Part shown: piece after piece, positions 1 to 11,779 of the stretch
How the letters are laid out: every line of letters starts with the position of its first letter
Position numbering within the stretch: position 1 is the first letter of the stretch
Assembly: GCA_035048485.1 (NCBI GenBank)
Contig: CM068585.1
Location: forward strand, 18,780,501-18,844,500
DNA from: Pteria penguin
Lineage: Eukaryota > Mollusca > Bivalvia > Pterioida > Pteriidae
Direction: 5' to 3'
DNA length: 64,000 nucleotides
Notes under the pieces: generated by a model
What the model was told of the DNA's origin: nothing
Databases searched by the model: none
What the model saw: only the letters and a program-made list of their open reading frames with translations
Made by a program: the position numbers and the translations under genes

Positions 1-92
1 ATGTGATCAGTACAATCAGAGACATGTGTATATATGTCTCTGGTACAATGTACCGATCCTAATTTAAACGCAGAGAATAAAAAATACATGTA

Positions 93-448
93 ATTCTCGA
101 AGTCGGCGGGACATCACACTAAAATCTAAATGAAGATAATCCCGATAATTCCGAGGATGACCAGGGGGATAAACTCGGTGTTTATCATAGACCGGAATGC
201 AACTTAATTTGTTGAATTATATTTTGAGCACAAGAGCTATAAATGACTCTTAAAACTTTTGAAAATCATTGAGGAATCTCACGAGGAATTACTCTCTTTC
301 CTTCTTTGTATTCTATATGACCGCAGTTTTGCAGAAATTAGATTTCAAAATATCTGATTCTTCGTAGAGAGCGATGATAAATCCCGAGAGTTATCCCCCA
401 ACTAATATGATGCAAATTAGGTCATGTGACCAGTCCGACTTCAAGAAT
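93..448. mobile_element. MITE-like element with imperfect terminal inverted repeats
   Basis: The left end (ATTCTCGAAGTCGG) is matched in inverse orientation by the right end (CCGACTTCAAGAAT), and subterminal motifs also pair (GGGGGATAAACTC against GAGTTATCCCCC). There is no open reading frame. No clean target duplication is visible, so the superfamily is unassigned. Confidence 0.5.
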
Positions 449-2293
449 AATGATAATTGATGACTTTTTTCAGGGTGTGGGCACTGTAGGGTTTCGAAAC
501 CGAAACAGAAGTGTTTTGGGTTCTGCCACAGATAGCATGACGAACTATGATGTATATATTCATTAATTCAGTATTTCGAAATCTTTTACAATTTTTACAA
601 GATTTTGAATTCATTTTCGAAAGTTTCTATATAATAAAAGATTTTGAATTTATTTCACCCTTGAAGAATTTACTGATAATTATAGTCCTCCCGAAGACCG
701 GGGCCAGTAAAATCATTGGTAGACTCGTGAAATATTGATATCAGGTCAGTCAGCAATTTCTTATAAAACATTAGATCTCCGCTCCTCTACAATATATGTT
801 TTACATGTTGTGGTGACAATTACGAAATGTGACACAGTGGCCAGCTGCAGATTCTGTAAGAGCCGAAATGGGCTAGATTGCGGAACACCCCCTCCCCCAC
901 CCACAATCTGAATTGACCTATCCCAAAAACACGCCCTTGTTGATCCAATACTAATAATACTGCGTCTTATCTTGACCGGCTGTGAGTATAGCTTACATCT
1001 CGTACGTGCTTCAACCTCCGACAAACAGCACATTTCCCTGCATATGTTTGCGTATGGAATGTACAGACCAAGAGGCAAAACACCTTTAAAACTCGTCAAT
1101 CTGCGGCTGCAGTCGCTGGCACCTTACCCATTCATATATTGAACAAACTGTAAAAACATACCCATTCATATACTGACCATAGCGAAAAGCATACCAATTC
1201 TGAGTATTCATATATATTTTGGGATTAGAAAAATATATACCTTCTGATATACATGTTGTAAAACAGTATATGCATGTATATTGTAAAGCATTTTGTCCCC
1301 TCTGACACAATTTTTATCCAAACAATTACATGTGTGACACTTTGATTTAATTCCGGGTTTACATGTATTCAAAACATAACTGTTTATCATTATATCTGAG
1401 TAAATTATTATTTCTTACCCTATGGAGTAATTCGTAAGTAGTATATATGTGTCGGGTCCATCCATCGTCTTTACTTATGAAGAAGGTGATTTGAAATAAA
1501 CAACAGGAATTACCTCAGAGGATTGTTTTATTTACAAGTAAGAAACTAATTGTTGTAACAATTTTAGACTTAGGTGAGAGTTTAATTTTAAGGTTTAGTC
1601 AGGGTTTAATCTCGTCGGCTCCGTACCTCTCGAATAGGTAATTTCCCAATAATCATAATTATTTGAAAAATAAAATTGTAAAATTAGACTAGTTTCATAA
1701 TTTTCGTTGCTCTTTTCATTATTACGTGTATCAGTATCTAGATCATGTGTGGAAATGATAATTACTGATGTGTTACATATAGTTAGTTATCATTTACTGA
1801 TATGCATGACACCGTGGCCCAGTGTTCGAAATCTCGAATATTGTACATGATTTACGATTGTAATACGGCCTTTGTCACTGTACACATTATTTTTAACTAC
1901 ATTGTTTATGATCGTTTACTGAACAACTACGTACAGTAACATATTTTCTTCTTAAAAATGTAATGACTTATGGAGAAAAGGATTTAAAATACACTTTGGA
2001 AATTACTCAGAGGATTGTTTTATCATTTACAGTTACAAAACATAGGTGGATTTAGAAATTTTTGAAAGGGGGAACTGCAGTCTCCGATAACAAATGTTTT
2101 GGTCTGGAAATTTAATCACTATACCTGTAATAACTTTCTGTATCATATAAAGTATTGGATCAACTGAATGTAACTTAATGAAAATCAAGAAATGATATTT
2201 TCTTCGAAAGTAATCCCCTCTTTGAAGATAACATCGATTCTGTATAAAAAGCTTAAGGTATCATTGGAATTATTTTCTTTTCTTCGCATTCAA
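449..2293. other. Gene-free stretch with one diverged internal duplication
   Basis: No supported gene. The only structure seen is a diverged direct repeat: a segment around 1505-1545 (core TCAGAGGATTGTTTTAT) recurs around 2003-2040, each time followed by TTTACA. This suggests an old duplication about 496 bp apart. The reading frames here are short and have no recognisable content. Confidence 0.5.
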
Positions 2294-2649
2294 AAGTTTT
2301 CGAATACATGAAATTTAACCGGTGTTTCTTCCGTTTTCCGCCATTTTGGAGGAGAAGCGGGAGTGTTTGCTTCGTATTCATACCAATCTCTTTGGACGTT
2401 TATAACAGAGTGGTTTATATTTTCACTCATCTGAAAACATCTCAGCATTGTACAATGGCTTTATTATTGCCAAGGACTCAAAAAGTAAACAAGTATGCTT
2501 ATAAGTCATTGTTATTGCATAACAGTTGCGACAAAAATTCCAGAAGCATCCTTCCATTGAAGAAACCCCTCACATAATATACGGTTGATTTGTGCAAAAT
2601 GGCGGAAAAGGGAAGTAATTCCAGTAAAATTTCATGCATTCGAAAACTA
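2294..2649. mobile_element. MITE with about 55 bp inverted repeats
   Basis: Positions 2294-2348 and 2595-2649 are inverted copies of each other, about 85 percent identical by eye. Both run from AGTTTTCGAAT through a TTTTCCGCCATTTTG motif. The interior of about 245 bp is non-coding. A decayed copy of the right arm seems to lie near 48.69-48.75 kb. Confidence 0.6.
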
Positions 2650-2971
2650 TCTTTGTCGTCTACTAAGCTAAACCTGGTTTTTATATTTCTATAACTACTC
2701 ATATAGATTTAAATAATATTTTCAAACAATTTTCATCAAAATAACACTTCTTTTCGTTACATTTTGCCGCCTTTTCGTTTAAGTCTAGCCATCGCACATC
2801 TCACTTACAAGTAAGTGTGCGAGCGAGGTTGGGATTGTTACTACGCGAGTGTCAAATCATAGGCCGATCTACGGTCAAATCGGCTTAAAGTCATTCCGGT
2901 TTTTTCGAATGGCCAATGGGCGTGGTCGGAGCATAAAACGGATTTATTCGGGTTCGTTATCCAGATTCATG

Positions 2972-3082
2972 AATCTTTACGTAGTCTGGTTCCCGGGACC
3001 CCTCTGGATTTTTTGTTGTGTTAGAGGGTCTCACACAACAAAAAATCCAGAGGGGTCCCGGGAACCAGACTAATCTTTACGT
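2972..3082. mobile_element. Perfect hairpin insertion flanked by 11 bp direct repeats
   Basis: Arms at 2983-3021 and 3033-3071 are perfect 39 bp inverted complements around an 11 nt loop (3022-3032). The hairpin is bracketed by the direct repeat AATCTTTACGT at 2972-2982 and 3072-3082. That is the layout expected of an insertion with target duplication, but no coding content exists. It could be a tiny foldback element or a template-switch product. Confidence 0.75.
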
Positions 3083-3570
3083 TGACGTATGACGTAATAT
3101 TGGCATTGCAGTTTTTGTGACGTATAAGATTTGGAGAGGAACTTTACTGGTATGCTTCCAATATTGCAGTTTATTAGTTATCATACTGAATTTATAATTT
3201 ATAGTTTCCACACACGTAGCTTCAAGAATTTGCCCTCCCACGCCTTATGGCTCTTAAATATATGGAAGTTGATTACGAACTAGGTACATGTAAGATAAGA
3301 TTAGAGATGCAACGATATACCGCGATATGATATATCGCGATACATGGGTCACGATACGATACACGATACGATAGGGAACTCAAACGATACGCAACCATAC
3401 GCCAATGTTACTCATTATAACTGTATAAAATTATGTTGCAATTTCCATGATAAATAGAGATGTTTCATATTTAAAAAATTGTAAGAAAAAGACCAAATGG
3501 ATATGTTTTCAGTATATTCTTTATATTGTATTAATTTGTACCTCATTTCTAGTATGAATTGTAATGTGTA

Positions 3571-6531
3571 TAGACCAATCCAGTATTATTTGTACGAGTT
3601 ATCTACCGTGCGCAACGATTGACGCGCCACGGTTAAATGTTACTTCCGGTGTAAACAAAGCGTCATTAGTAACTGTCTATAGATGAGAGTTAACACACCA
3701 TAGCGGTTGATTATTGCAAATAGAAGTGCCGATTTTTTGTATGATGTTCTCTTTGTCAACTTTTTGTATATATTTACTGTAGACTTTTTGTACAAATAAA
3801 CTGTACATAGCTTTGATGACTTTTCATGTATTTTACTATGGTCAGTATGGATAATGATATCGATGATCTCCCTTCTCTCTCGGAAAATTGATGAACTTCG
3901 TTCTTTCCTAGAAAAAAGGGGTCTAAGTCGCGATGGAACCAAAACTGAACTCGCCGCTTTATGTTTTGCAGCGTCAAAAATGCAAGTTCCAAATGTCACT
4001 TCTTTTAAAAATGCATTGAAAAAAGACATCCGTCAATATTACCGAATTTCGACACTGGAGGATGGAACACTAACCTTTTAATATGTGTAGGCCTATTGTT
4101 ATATATTCGGGGAATCTGAGAATTGTGTGATGAATGTGCTGTATGAAGTGATGCAGTAGATTTATTTTGAGAAGTTCTGTTGGATTATCTATTGAAGTTT
4201 CATCATTTATAGGTCAAAGCATAGTAATTCCATTTCCAATAGGGTCCCATGATAAATTACCATTAAGATTTACACAACATCCTACATTTCAGCTATATAC
4301 AATCCATATATCAAAATGTTTGTCAGACCATCCTCTGTCAGAATTTTAACAGTTTACCATAGGTTATCCACCTTAATATATTGAGAAAATCTTGCTGGAA
4401 AGGGGTCAACCCCCCCCCCCAAAAAAAAAAAAAAAAAAACAAAATTTGCCAAATTTCAAATGTAAACAACAACCCTTTTTTAGGTCTTAAAATTTTTACA
4501 TTAGTCAAATGAGATAAAAAATCATGATTTTACAGCAGAAATCGATCTTTATTTATAGATAGATCAAATAATTTCATCCAATCACAGCTCCTGATACAAT
4601 GAAATAGTAGTCCCTCTCTCCCTACATCACATCAGTCAATCATGATTCTCATTAATTACTGTCCTTTGACCTTAAAACTGTTTTTGACTTTTTGTTTAGA
4701 GTAGGTGGATGAAGTATTCCCTTTCCTAAAGGTGGGGGGGGGGGGGGGCTCTAGGAGTTGTAACAGACTGACTATGACCTAAATGTTAAGTGGGATAAGG
4801 ATGAGTATTGGTTGATAATTATCTATAAAATGTAAATAATACATTCTAGAGTCAGGTTTGGGTGTCCATATCTTTGTTGGGTCATTTTGATGTCTAATGA
4901 TTAACTATTTTCACCCAACACTGCTGTTCCACTGCATCATCCTTTGAAGGAAAAGTAAATAACTTGAAAGGCAGGTCACAAATACAAGAAAATTTGCCAT
5001 AATTTGTATTGTGAATAACAGATGTAGAAAAGTTTTTTAAACATGGCAGGCATTTTCAGTGATTTTGAAAATTTTGTCAGTCAGGACTATGAAATATATA
5101 TAGAAAAAATTCTGCATATTGTCAGTCTTAATGAAAGTTTGTCAGTCAAAACCTTCGGATTGGCACTTTTCAACATCACTAGCTGCTAATTGAATAAGAC
5201 ATATCTTACTCTTCCAAAGTTTAAGTCTATATCCACTGTTAGAACATTCTGTTAAGCAACATATTCTATTTGACATGACTGTCAATTTGATAGTAAATAC
5301 AAAAATAGATGAAAACAGCTAGTAGGATGTATGAATTGAATGCAAGCATATATATTGTAAGACAAATTGTGGATATACAGAAGTTGTTTCAGTCTGAAGC
5401 TGACAGTTTATAATAATGTAAAGGATACAAAAGGCAAATCTGGTCATACCATCCTTGAGGGTTTCTTGTAATTATATGTATTTATCATAAAGTTGTTGCT
5501 GTTATTTATATTTGAGAAGATGAACAGGGGTTAATTATCACCCCTCACCTACACTATTCACTCCTTCTCTCCTTTACAACTAATTTTTTCCTCATCCACC
5601 TTTAACCTTGTCCAACTTTTATTTGCTCTGCTCTTCATGGATATTGAAAAAGTCTTAAATTAGTATATTGCTGTTTTCACAATTAATGTGTAAAATTATG
5701 TGACACTGCAACTCCTAGTTGAAGTGAAACAAAGCTGCGGGCTTACAATGGAAAACACGGATATTGTATGTATATACTCGTCATACTATTTAGTATTGTG
5801 AAACAATGAGGGAGAGAGTGCTGATCTCTAACCAGCTGTCTCTAAGTTACTATTAAGATGACACAATACCAGAGAGCTTAGGAGTCCACCCAAGTTGTAT
5901 ATTGCGCCACAATTTCCGTCATATTGGTTTCAACACTGCTCTTCAAATATTTATATATTATGAGAATTCCAATCATTTGGCAAAGTGCATCACTGAAGAG
6001 ACATAAGTTGCTGAAATGTGCATGATCTGGTGCACAAATTAAAAGGTGTGTTCTATGTTTATTAAACCTAGTAATACTTAAATATACACTGCGTGTAACT
6101 TGATCAATACTCTACGATAAGGGGAACAACCTGTCATATGAGAGAATGACTCATAATTATGAGTACTAGTCTGTCGAGTTGTCAAATGCAAAATTCCCCA
6201 TCCTGTCCGTCAGTACCATCATGACCATTGCCATTGCCTTCACCCGTCAAGCCAGTTTATTGAGGATTACGGGGATTTAATCACATTATTTTTCGAGCAT
6301 CTATGAACAAATAAACATGACATTGTAATTACTGTAGCTGTAGCTACCTTTTTAATCCGCCATAATTGTTAAATGTTAGTGGAACAATCATACATTCGCG
6401 TTTTAACGTTGTTTTGGAAGGTGTATAGATATTTCAAAAGCGTGGAAATAGAAACCGGAAGTAGCGTTTAACCGTTCAAGAAAGGTAACTCTTGTGAAAA
6501 AAAATGGCAGCCGTAATACTGGATTGGTCTA
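3571..6531 (+). mobile_element. Nested DNA transposon remnant with TA duplication, inside the hAT element
   Basis: The termini are TAGACCAATCCAGTATTA (3571-3588) and its exact complement (6514-6531). Further in, both ends carry a second matching block, GGTTAAATGTTACTTCCGGT on the left and a close complement near 6456-6478. The outermost TA on each side is consistent with a TA target duplication. The interior holds one short recognisable reading frame (3854-4081) and then about 2.4 kb without coding sequence, so it is probably a deletion derivative of an autonomous element. The superfamily is uncertain; ISL2EU-like is only a guess based on the SAP-like frame. Confidence 0.6.
3854..4081 (+). 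pseudogene. SAP-like domain fragment carried by the nested transposon
   Basis: The frame encodes 75 residues. The centre (about residues 10-40) reads KIDELRSFLEKRGLSRDGTK followed by TELAALCFAASKM. That matches the helix-turn-helix of SAP DNA-binding domains, where a Lys-X-X-Glu-Leu-Lys/Arg start, a Gly turn and a Lys-X-X-Leu second helix are expected. An ATG at 3848 in another frame gives an acidic leader (MDNDIDDLPSLSEN) that stops just where the SAP frame gains sense, so a small frameshift may separate the original start from the domain. The frame ends in a stop with no partner domain, so this is probably the first exon of a transposon protein whose remainder was deleted. Function is inferred from pattern only. 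Confidence 0.5.
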
Positions 6532-6709
6532 TTTCTTTTTCTCCCAAAGCTCTTGTATACATGTAGGAACTTCATGAAATCGAACAGGTACATTGTAACC
6601 CTGATTTCATGAGAAGAAAATGTATCATGATACATATCGTATCCCTGTTCAAGTATTGTGATACATATCGTATCGTGAGGAGCTGTATCGTTGCATCTCT
6701 AGATAAGAT

Positions 6710-6905
6710 AAATTTTATTTAACGTCGGCATAGTTATAAACAAGTAACATTAGCTCTGTAGAGCTATTGGACCGACCATTACATTAAGATGTATTATAGA
6801 TAGCATAAGAGAAGCATTAAAGAGGTAAGAAGTAACTTAGTAGTAGTAGTAAAGTAAATTTTATCAAGGACTTGTAAACATCTTGTTATTACTTATTACC
6901 AAGAT
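6710..6905. other. Short unassigned spacer
   Basis: AT-rich DNA between the hAT element and the LINE remnant. It contains an ATTTTATTTAACGTC stretch like retroelement tails and a short TAG/TAGT run. No gene is supported. Confidence 0.4.
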
Positions 6906-8450
6906 CGGCAAGAGGATGGTGTATTGCCAAGGAAAGCCCTCTATTCAAGAAGGGTGACTGATCTAGACCGGCCAACTACCGACCTATATCACTAACCTAG
7001 CTGTATCCTGTGCAAGACGATGGAACACACCATCACATCAAACCTGGTAAGAAACTTTACAAAAAATAACATCCTGTACTATTTCCAGCATGGATTTAGA
7101 GAAAAGCATAGATGTGAGACACAACTGTTAAGTCTGGTCGACTCGGACCATACAGTATGATACTGCATGCTGTTGAGTATGGTAATTAAGCAAACCAATT
7201 TGATCCTGGTAGATTTCAGCAAGGCCTTTGACAAGGTTTCCCATAATAAGTTAATCTTTAAGTTACATCAGCATGGGGTAAGAGGTCGAAATCTGGCATG
7301 GATCAGAGGCCGGGTTCCTTAGCAACTGTACCAAGAAAATCATCGTAGATGGTGAATTTTCATCATCAATCCCTGTCAAATCAGAGGTCCCCCAAGACTC
7401 TGTGCTTGGACCAGTCCTCTTCCAACAAGTCAAACAACCTTCCAGGAGGACCTGAGACAGCTTGAGCACTAGGAGTAGGAGGACTTCTGGGACATGGAAT
7501 TTAACATTAGTACAGTACAGTCCGAGTGGAACTTAATTTGCCCACTGGTCACAGTGGGCATTTTTAGAGTGGTCATTAAAAATGTCCACGGGACACAGTG
7601 GACGTTCTTGTAAGAGCCAGTTGGAATTAACATACAGGTAAGTGGATAGCTTGAAAACTCAGGTAAATGTCCACTCCTAATGCCCACTGAAATTTCAGGT
7701 GGACTGCCCACTGTGGACAGTGGGCATTCAAAGTTCCACCTGGACTGTAGTGTAAGTGTCATGTTATCCATGTGTCAACATCCAAATACCCTATACATGC
7801 ATACTAAGTACATATTACATGGCAAGGTACTTGAAACAACATCAGCTGCCAGGTATTTTGGTGTTGATATAATGGATAACCTGAGCTGGAACGGCCACAT
7901 TGGTAGGATCTCAGGTAAGGCAAACAGGGATTCCTAGGAAGGAACATCCCAACCAAGAATAAGCAGCTTAGAGAGGGAGCATATAAAGCTGTAGTGAGGC
8001 CACACCTTGAATATTCTGCAAGCGATTGGGACCCCTATACAGATAACCTTATCAGAAAAATCAAGTCAGTCCAACATAGAGCTTCAAAACAGGTACATTA
8101 AGATTTTCATTCAACAATTCTAGTGTGTCCACTATGTTAATAGACCTTGGTTGGCGAAACCTGGACTGACAGAGAAGGGCTGATTCCAGTTTTACACTAA
8201 TGTTTAGAATAGTCCATGGCCTAGTAGGTGTGGCATCTTCGCAACTTATTTGCCCCATTAGTGTCTCTTGTGTATATCACATCCCTATTCCCTGTGACAT
8301 ATTCAGACCACCAAAAACATCTATAAATACTCCTTTTCCCCCTGACCATAACTCAGTGAAATAGACTCCCTTGTCGTGTTGTCTCACTTCCAGCTTTTGA
8401 GCACTTCATATCAGAAGTGAGCAAATTCTACCACCTCACCCTTAGTTTAC
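6906..8450 (+). pseudogene. Decayed non-LTR retrotransposon (LINE) reverse transcriptase region
   Basis: Broken reading on the + strand preserves a LINE reverse transcriptase in the right order. NYRPISL lies near 6976, a YFQHGFREKH-like segment near 7080-7105, and LVDFSKAFDKVSHNKL near 7208-7255. A SVLGPVLF-like block follows near 7400-7420. The YADD/FADD catalytic box that should come next is missing, and the text jumps to a QEDLRQLEHW-like thumb segment. After a MITE insertion the C-terminal region continues: ARYFGVDIMDNLSWNGHI near 7850, REGAYKAVVRPHLEYSASDW near 7973-8030, and a WNRLP motif near 8360. Many stops and frameshifts show it is dead. The clade (CR1/Jockey/Rex-like) is uncertain. 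Confidence 0.8.
7516..7749. mobile_element. 230 bp MITE with TA duplication inserted in the LINE
   Basis: The element occupies 7518-7747 between two TA dinucleotides (7516-7517 and 7748-7749). The ends are CAGTCCGAGTGGAACTT and, inverted, CAGTCCAGGTGGAACTTT. Both arms continue with GCCCACTG-type repeats, making a palindromic structure. TA duplication plus CAGTCC ends fits a Tc1/mariner-type non-autonomous element. The LINE reading resumes directly after it, so it is younger than the LINE. Confidence 0.7.
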
Positions 8451-8472
8451 TACTTTTAGAATTTTACATCTG

Positions 8473-8945
8473 TTAGGCCACATCAAATTTATTATTAGTT
8501 CTTCAAGAGCGATCGCACCTAAAATTGCCAATTTCAAATTTTAATATTAAAAAAATAATCCCTCACAAATTTTCCAACCGAATGCCAAGAGTTGTTTTTC
8601 CTTTTAGATTTGACATTAAGGTGCCTTAATATGCTTTCAAAAAGATGTTGCTGGTCTTCATAAACAACCTGATAGATTCCCAAGTCAGAATGTACACAAA
8701 ATTGATGATGATTTGCGTTTAAAGGCTTCAAATGGAGTCATTTTTATTGTTTAAGACATTGATATTTTCAAAATGAAGCAGATCTTATAAATATTTCATA
8801 ACTTCCGTAACTCTATAGGTCCTTATTTTGTCAAACTTTTGTAATTTCAACTTCATTTTGAAAATTAATTTCTTTTTGTGCCCGCTATCCCCTTAAAATG
8901 ATCAAATATGTCAGGAGAACTAATAATTAATTTGGTGTGGCCTTA
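8473..8945. mobile_element. 467 bp MITE with TTA duplication, PIF/Harbinger-like
   Basis: The ends at 8476 and 8942 are inverted copies over about 27 bp: GGCCACATCAAATTTATTAT on the left, and GGCCACACCAAATTAATTAT when the right is read in reverse. Both are flanked by TTA (8473-8475, 8943-8945). A 3 bp TWA duplication with GGCC ends is characteristic of PIF/Harbinger. The interior is non-coding. Confidence 0.7.
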
Positions 8946-9460
8946 TTTGTGAATATTATTCTTCTGAGCTTTTATCCTTCAAAATTATTTAACCTACTTT
9001 TCTATTTCATGCCTTTTGAAATTATTTTATCTGTATTTATCTTTTATACTTTTAACCTGCAGCACACCCTGTTTAGAGTACTCTAAATGAGGGAGAATAG
9101 TAAAGATAGACAGATAAGTCCATCACAGAGGAACTGTTCAATGACAGGTATGATATCAATATTAGGCGAATTGTTCGCCAGTGTCTTTGATTTTATGTAG
9201 AACTGGCATAATTTACATAACAGGTAATATCTCCTAAGCTATTAGTGGAGGACAGCCGACCATGACAAAATATCACAGTATTCAACACTTTGGCATAGGG
9301 AATAAGATTAAGAAGTATAATTAGCCAGTGATCCAAATTAGCATCTGTGGTTAAAACTATGTACAGATAGGAATATTGTTTATAAATAATATATTTTTTT
9401 TAAGAATAGATACTGTAGCCTGTTCTTTAATGTCTATCTTGTCTAATCACAACTCCTCTT
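8946..9460. other. No recognisable feature
   Basis: AT-rich intergenic sequence with no supported gene, inverted repeat or tandem array. Confidence 0.4.
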
Positions 9461-9880
9461 AAACCCTTTGGGGATTTTGATGAAACTAGGTTCAGTGAAA
9501 GATAACCAATTTTTATGAAGATGTGCATATTGAAAGGGGGAATGCTATTCAAAAACTTTTATGTCAGTTATGACTCTTGGACTTGGATTTTGCCGTGCAA
9601 AATACCTTGCCTTGCAACTTGGGCCCTAAACCCTTTTGGGGATTTTGATGGAACATGGTACAAAGAAAGGACACCTTTGAAGATGTGCATGGTGGAAGAA
9701 GAATGAAGTCCAAAAATATTGACAGGAGTTATGACCTTTGAACTTGGACTTTTTTTGTGCAAAATACCAGGTCTTCGCAACTCCTAAACCTTTAGATGGA
9801 TTTTGATGAAACTTGGTTAAAAATAAGACTACATTATGAAGGTGTGCATATTGAATAGGAATTTTCACATCTCCTCAATA
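9461..9880. repeat. Three diverged tandem units of about 160 bp
   Basis: Units begin at 9461, about 9628 and 9786 with AAACCCTTT-like starts followed by GGGATTTTGATGAAAC. Each carries GAAGATGTGCAT and, in the first two, GACTTGGACTT or close variants near the end. Spacing is 167 and 158 bp. Unit length and wording resemble the internal repeats of bivalve elements elsewhere in this window. Confidence 0.6.
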
Positions 9881-10578
9881 TTTAATACAACTGTAATTGG
9901 GTTATTTATTAATGGAGGTGTGGGGTGGGGTTCAACATGGGAAATGATGGATGCACAAAGAAGATCAGTTAACTTTCAAATAATTGAAAAAGAAAAGTGA
10001 ATTATTTTACCAGTATCAAGGATAATCTACAATTTAATACCATATCTGATTAGATATTTAGTTCTAGTTTGTATGACAGTTAGGATATAATACAATGTGT
10101 GCATATTATAGACCCATTCAGTGGTGCCCTGTTTTTAAGTATGAAATGAATGGGGCATCAAAGTCCCCAAACAACATTACACCTGTTTTATTCTGCTCTA
10201 ATATATTTTTTTTGCCAGAATAGAATTTACACCATTTAGGACTCTTTAGAAATTATTCAAAATGTAAAAGTGTCTTGTTTTAGTAATTTCCCAAATGACT
10301 TCGTCTTCGTGGTTCTACACATTAACCATTCTTACATACAAAAAGTGTTCATGTTATATACATTGTTAACACTTATTGATGACATTACTGTTGATGAAAA
10401 ATTAAGTTCCTTTTAGAAAAATTATAACTAGGTAATATCGTCAGAGAAGGAATTTTTTTAAAAAGGTTACTAATACCTCAGTTGCATTTTCTTGTGTGAA
10501 TGATATCTTCACATACATATTGTGTTATTGATTTTTCTTTTCAGATGCACATATAATCAAACACATTTATTGTTTTAT
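9881..10578. other. No recognisable feature
   Basis: AT-rich sequence with only short frames full of stops. No repeat boundaries recognised. Confidence 0.4.
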
Positions 10579-11046
10579 TGTCCCCCGCTTTTCACGAAAG
10601 TGTGGGGACATTCAAAGTGATTCGTCTGTTTTTCTGTCCATCTGTCTGTCTGTCCATGTGTCACAAAAACTTTAACCTTGGTCATAACTTTTTAACGGTA
10701 AGACGTAGGGCCTTCATATTTGGCATGTGTGTCTCTAATTGCAATATCTTTCCGTTGGTACCAAATTTTTTATCATGTGACCTTGACTGTGACCTCTGAC
10801 CTACTTCAGTGTAACTTTTTAACTAAGACATAGGGTCTTCATGTGTGTCCCTAATTGCAATACCTTTCCATAATTTTTTATCATTTAGACCTTGACCATG
10901 ACCTTTGACCTACTTCAATGTAACTTTTTCACCTTAAGACGTAGGGCCTTCATATTTGGCATGTGTGTCTGTAGACATGCACAACGATGACAAAATGTCA
11001 CAGATCACTGCACCCTTACTGATAAAACCCCGAAAGCGGGGGACCA
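10579..11046. mobile_element. Bivalve-type interspersed repeat with GTCCCCCGCTTT ends
   Basis: The left end GTCCCCCGCTTTTC and right end CGAAAGCGGGGGAC are inverse copies. The left end also forms its own hairpin with GTGGGGAC at 10601-10609. A CTGTCTGTCTGTCC tract follows, then two to three diverged internal units containing ACTTTTTAACGGTAAGACG and GACCTTGACCATGACC-like phrases. A 5' terminal hairpin, a pyrimidine-rich tract and internal tandem units recur in other repeats of this window. Confidence 0.65.
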
Positions 11047-11348
11047 TAATTCTCTTAATTTGCTTGTTTAAGTTCAAACTTAATCTGATGGTTGAATATT
11101 TTTGACAAGATAAACAAAGTTTTACTTAATTTCAAAATGTTCATTTAGAAATGAAATTTCTAGAGTCACAAAAGAATTTATTTTATCAAGAAATAAAAAG
11201 ATTTCATTCATAATTTAAAGTATGCTAGTGTATTTAACAGTTAGTGTCAAGAATTCACAAAGTAAATAACTGAAACAATTAAATACAATGTAACTGAAAC
11301 TGCTCATCAAGGTTGACAACATTCACAGTGTATTTTAAGCATATTTTT

Positions 11349-11697
11349 CATTACAGTGTTTTTTTCCAATACTTTGGGAATGTGACCGGGTCCCTTGCAA
11401 TTGGGAAAATAGTGCGAATTTGGTACAGTTTGGGAAAAGTTAAGAATAAAAATTACACATCTAAATACTAAATAAACATTATATTCAGGATTTTGTTTAC
11501 TACTTCATTTATCTTGATCTCATCTCTTTGAATTTGTGGATTACGCATACAATTTTTGTACTTAAATTTTTTCACTTTGGAGGTTAGAAGCAAATTTGGA
11601 ATTTTTGGTCACTTTTTGGGAAAAAATGATACTATTTGGCATTGGGACTGGGTCCTTATAACGGACCCAAATTCACTAGAAAAAAATCCCTGCATTA
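11349..11697. mobile_element. 339 bp hAT-like MITE with 5 bp duplication
   Basis: The element spans 11354-11692 and is flanked by CATTA on both sides (11349-11353, 11693-11697). The ends read CAGTGTTTTTTTCC and, inverted, CAGGGATTTTTTTC. Next come GGGTCC-containing segments in inverse orientation. CAG ends with a 5 bp duplication fit the hAT5 type. No coding content. Confidence 0.65.
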
Positions 11698-11779
11698 TAT
11701 TTTTAATATTTATATGATATTTTTATATTTCAAAAATAAAAAAAAAAAAAAACCAGAATAAAAACAGAAACTCTCTTTA

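Larger units (their letters stand above)
3294..6709. mobile_element. hAT-type DNA transposon, non-autonomous, 3400 bp with 8 bp TSD
   Basis: The element spans 3302-6701. Its ends are a perfect 16 bp inverted repeat, TAGAGATGCAACGATA at 3302-3317 and the complement at 6686-6701. It is flanked by identical 8 bp copies of GATAAGAT (3294-3301 and 6702-6709). An 8 bp target duplication and a TAGAGATG-like end are typical of hAT transposons. No hAT transposase (hATC dimerisation region or BED finger) is visible. Only about 440 bp belong to this element; the rest is a second element inserted at 3571-6531. Homopolymer runs (C/A near 4409-4439, G near 4735-4748) lie inside. Confidence 0.85.

Noticed and set aside
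761..1390. Minus-strand frames of 60-112 codons
   Set aside because: Mixed low-quality composition, no recognisable motif, overlapping each other in different frames.
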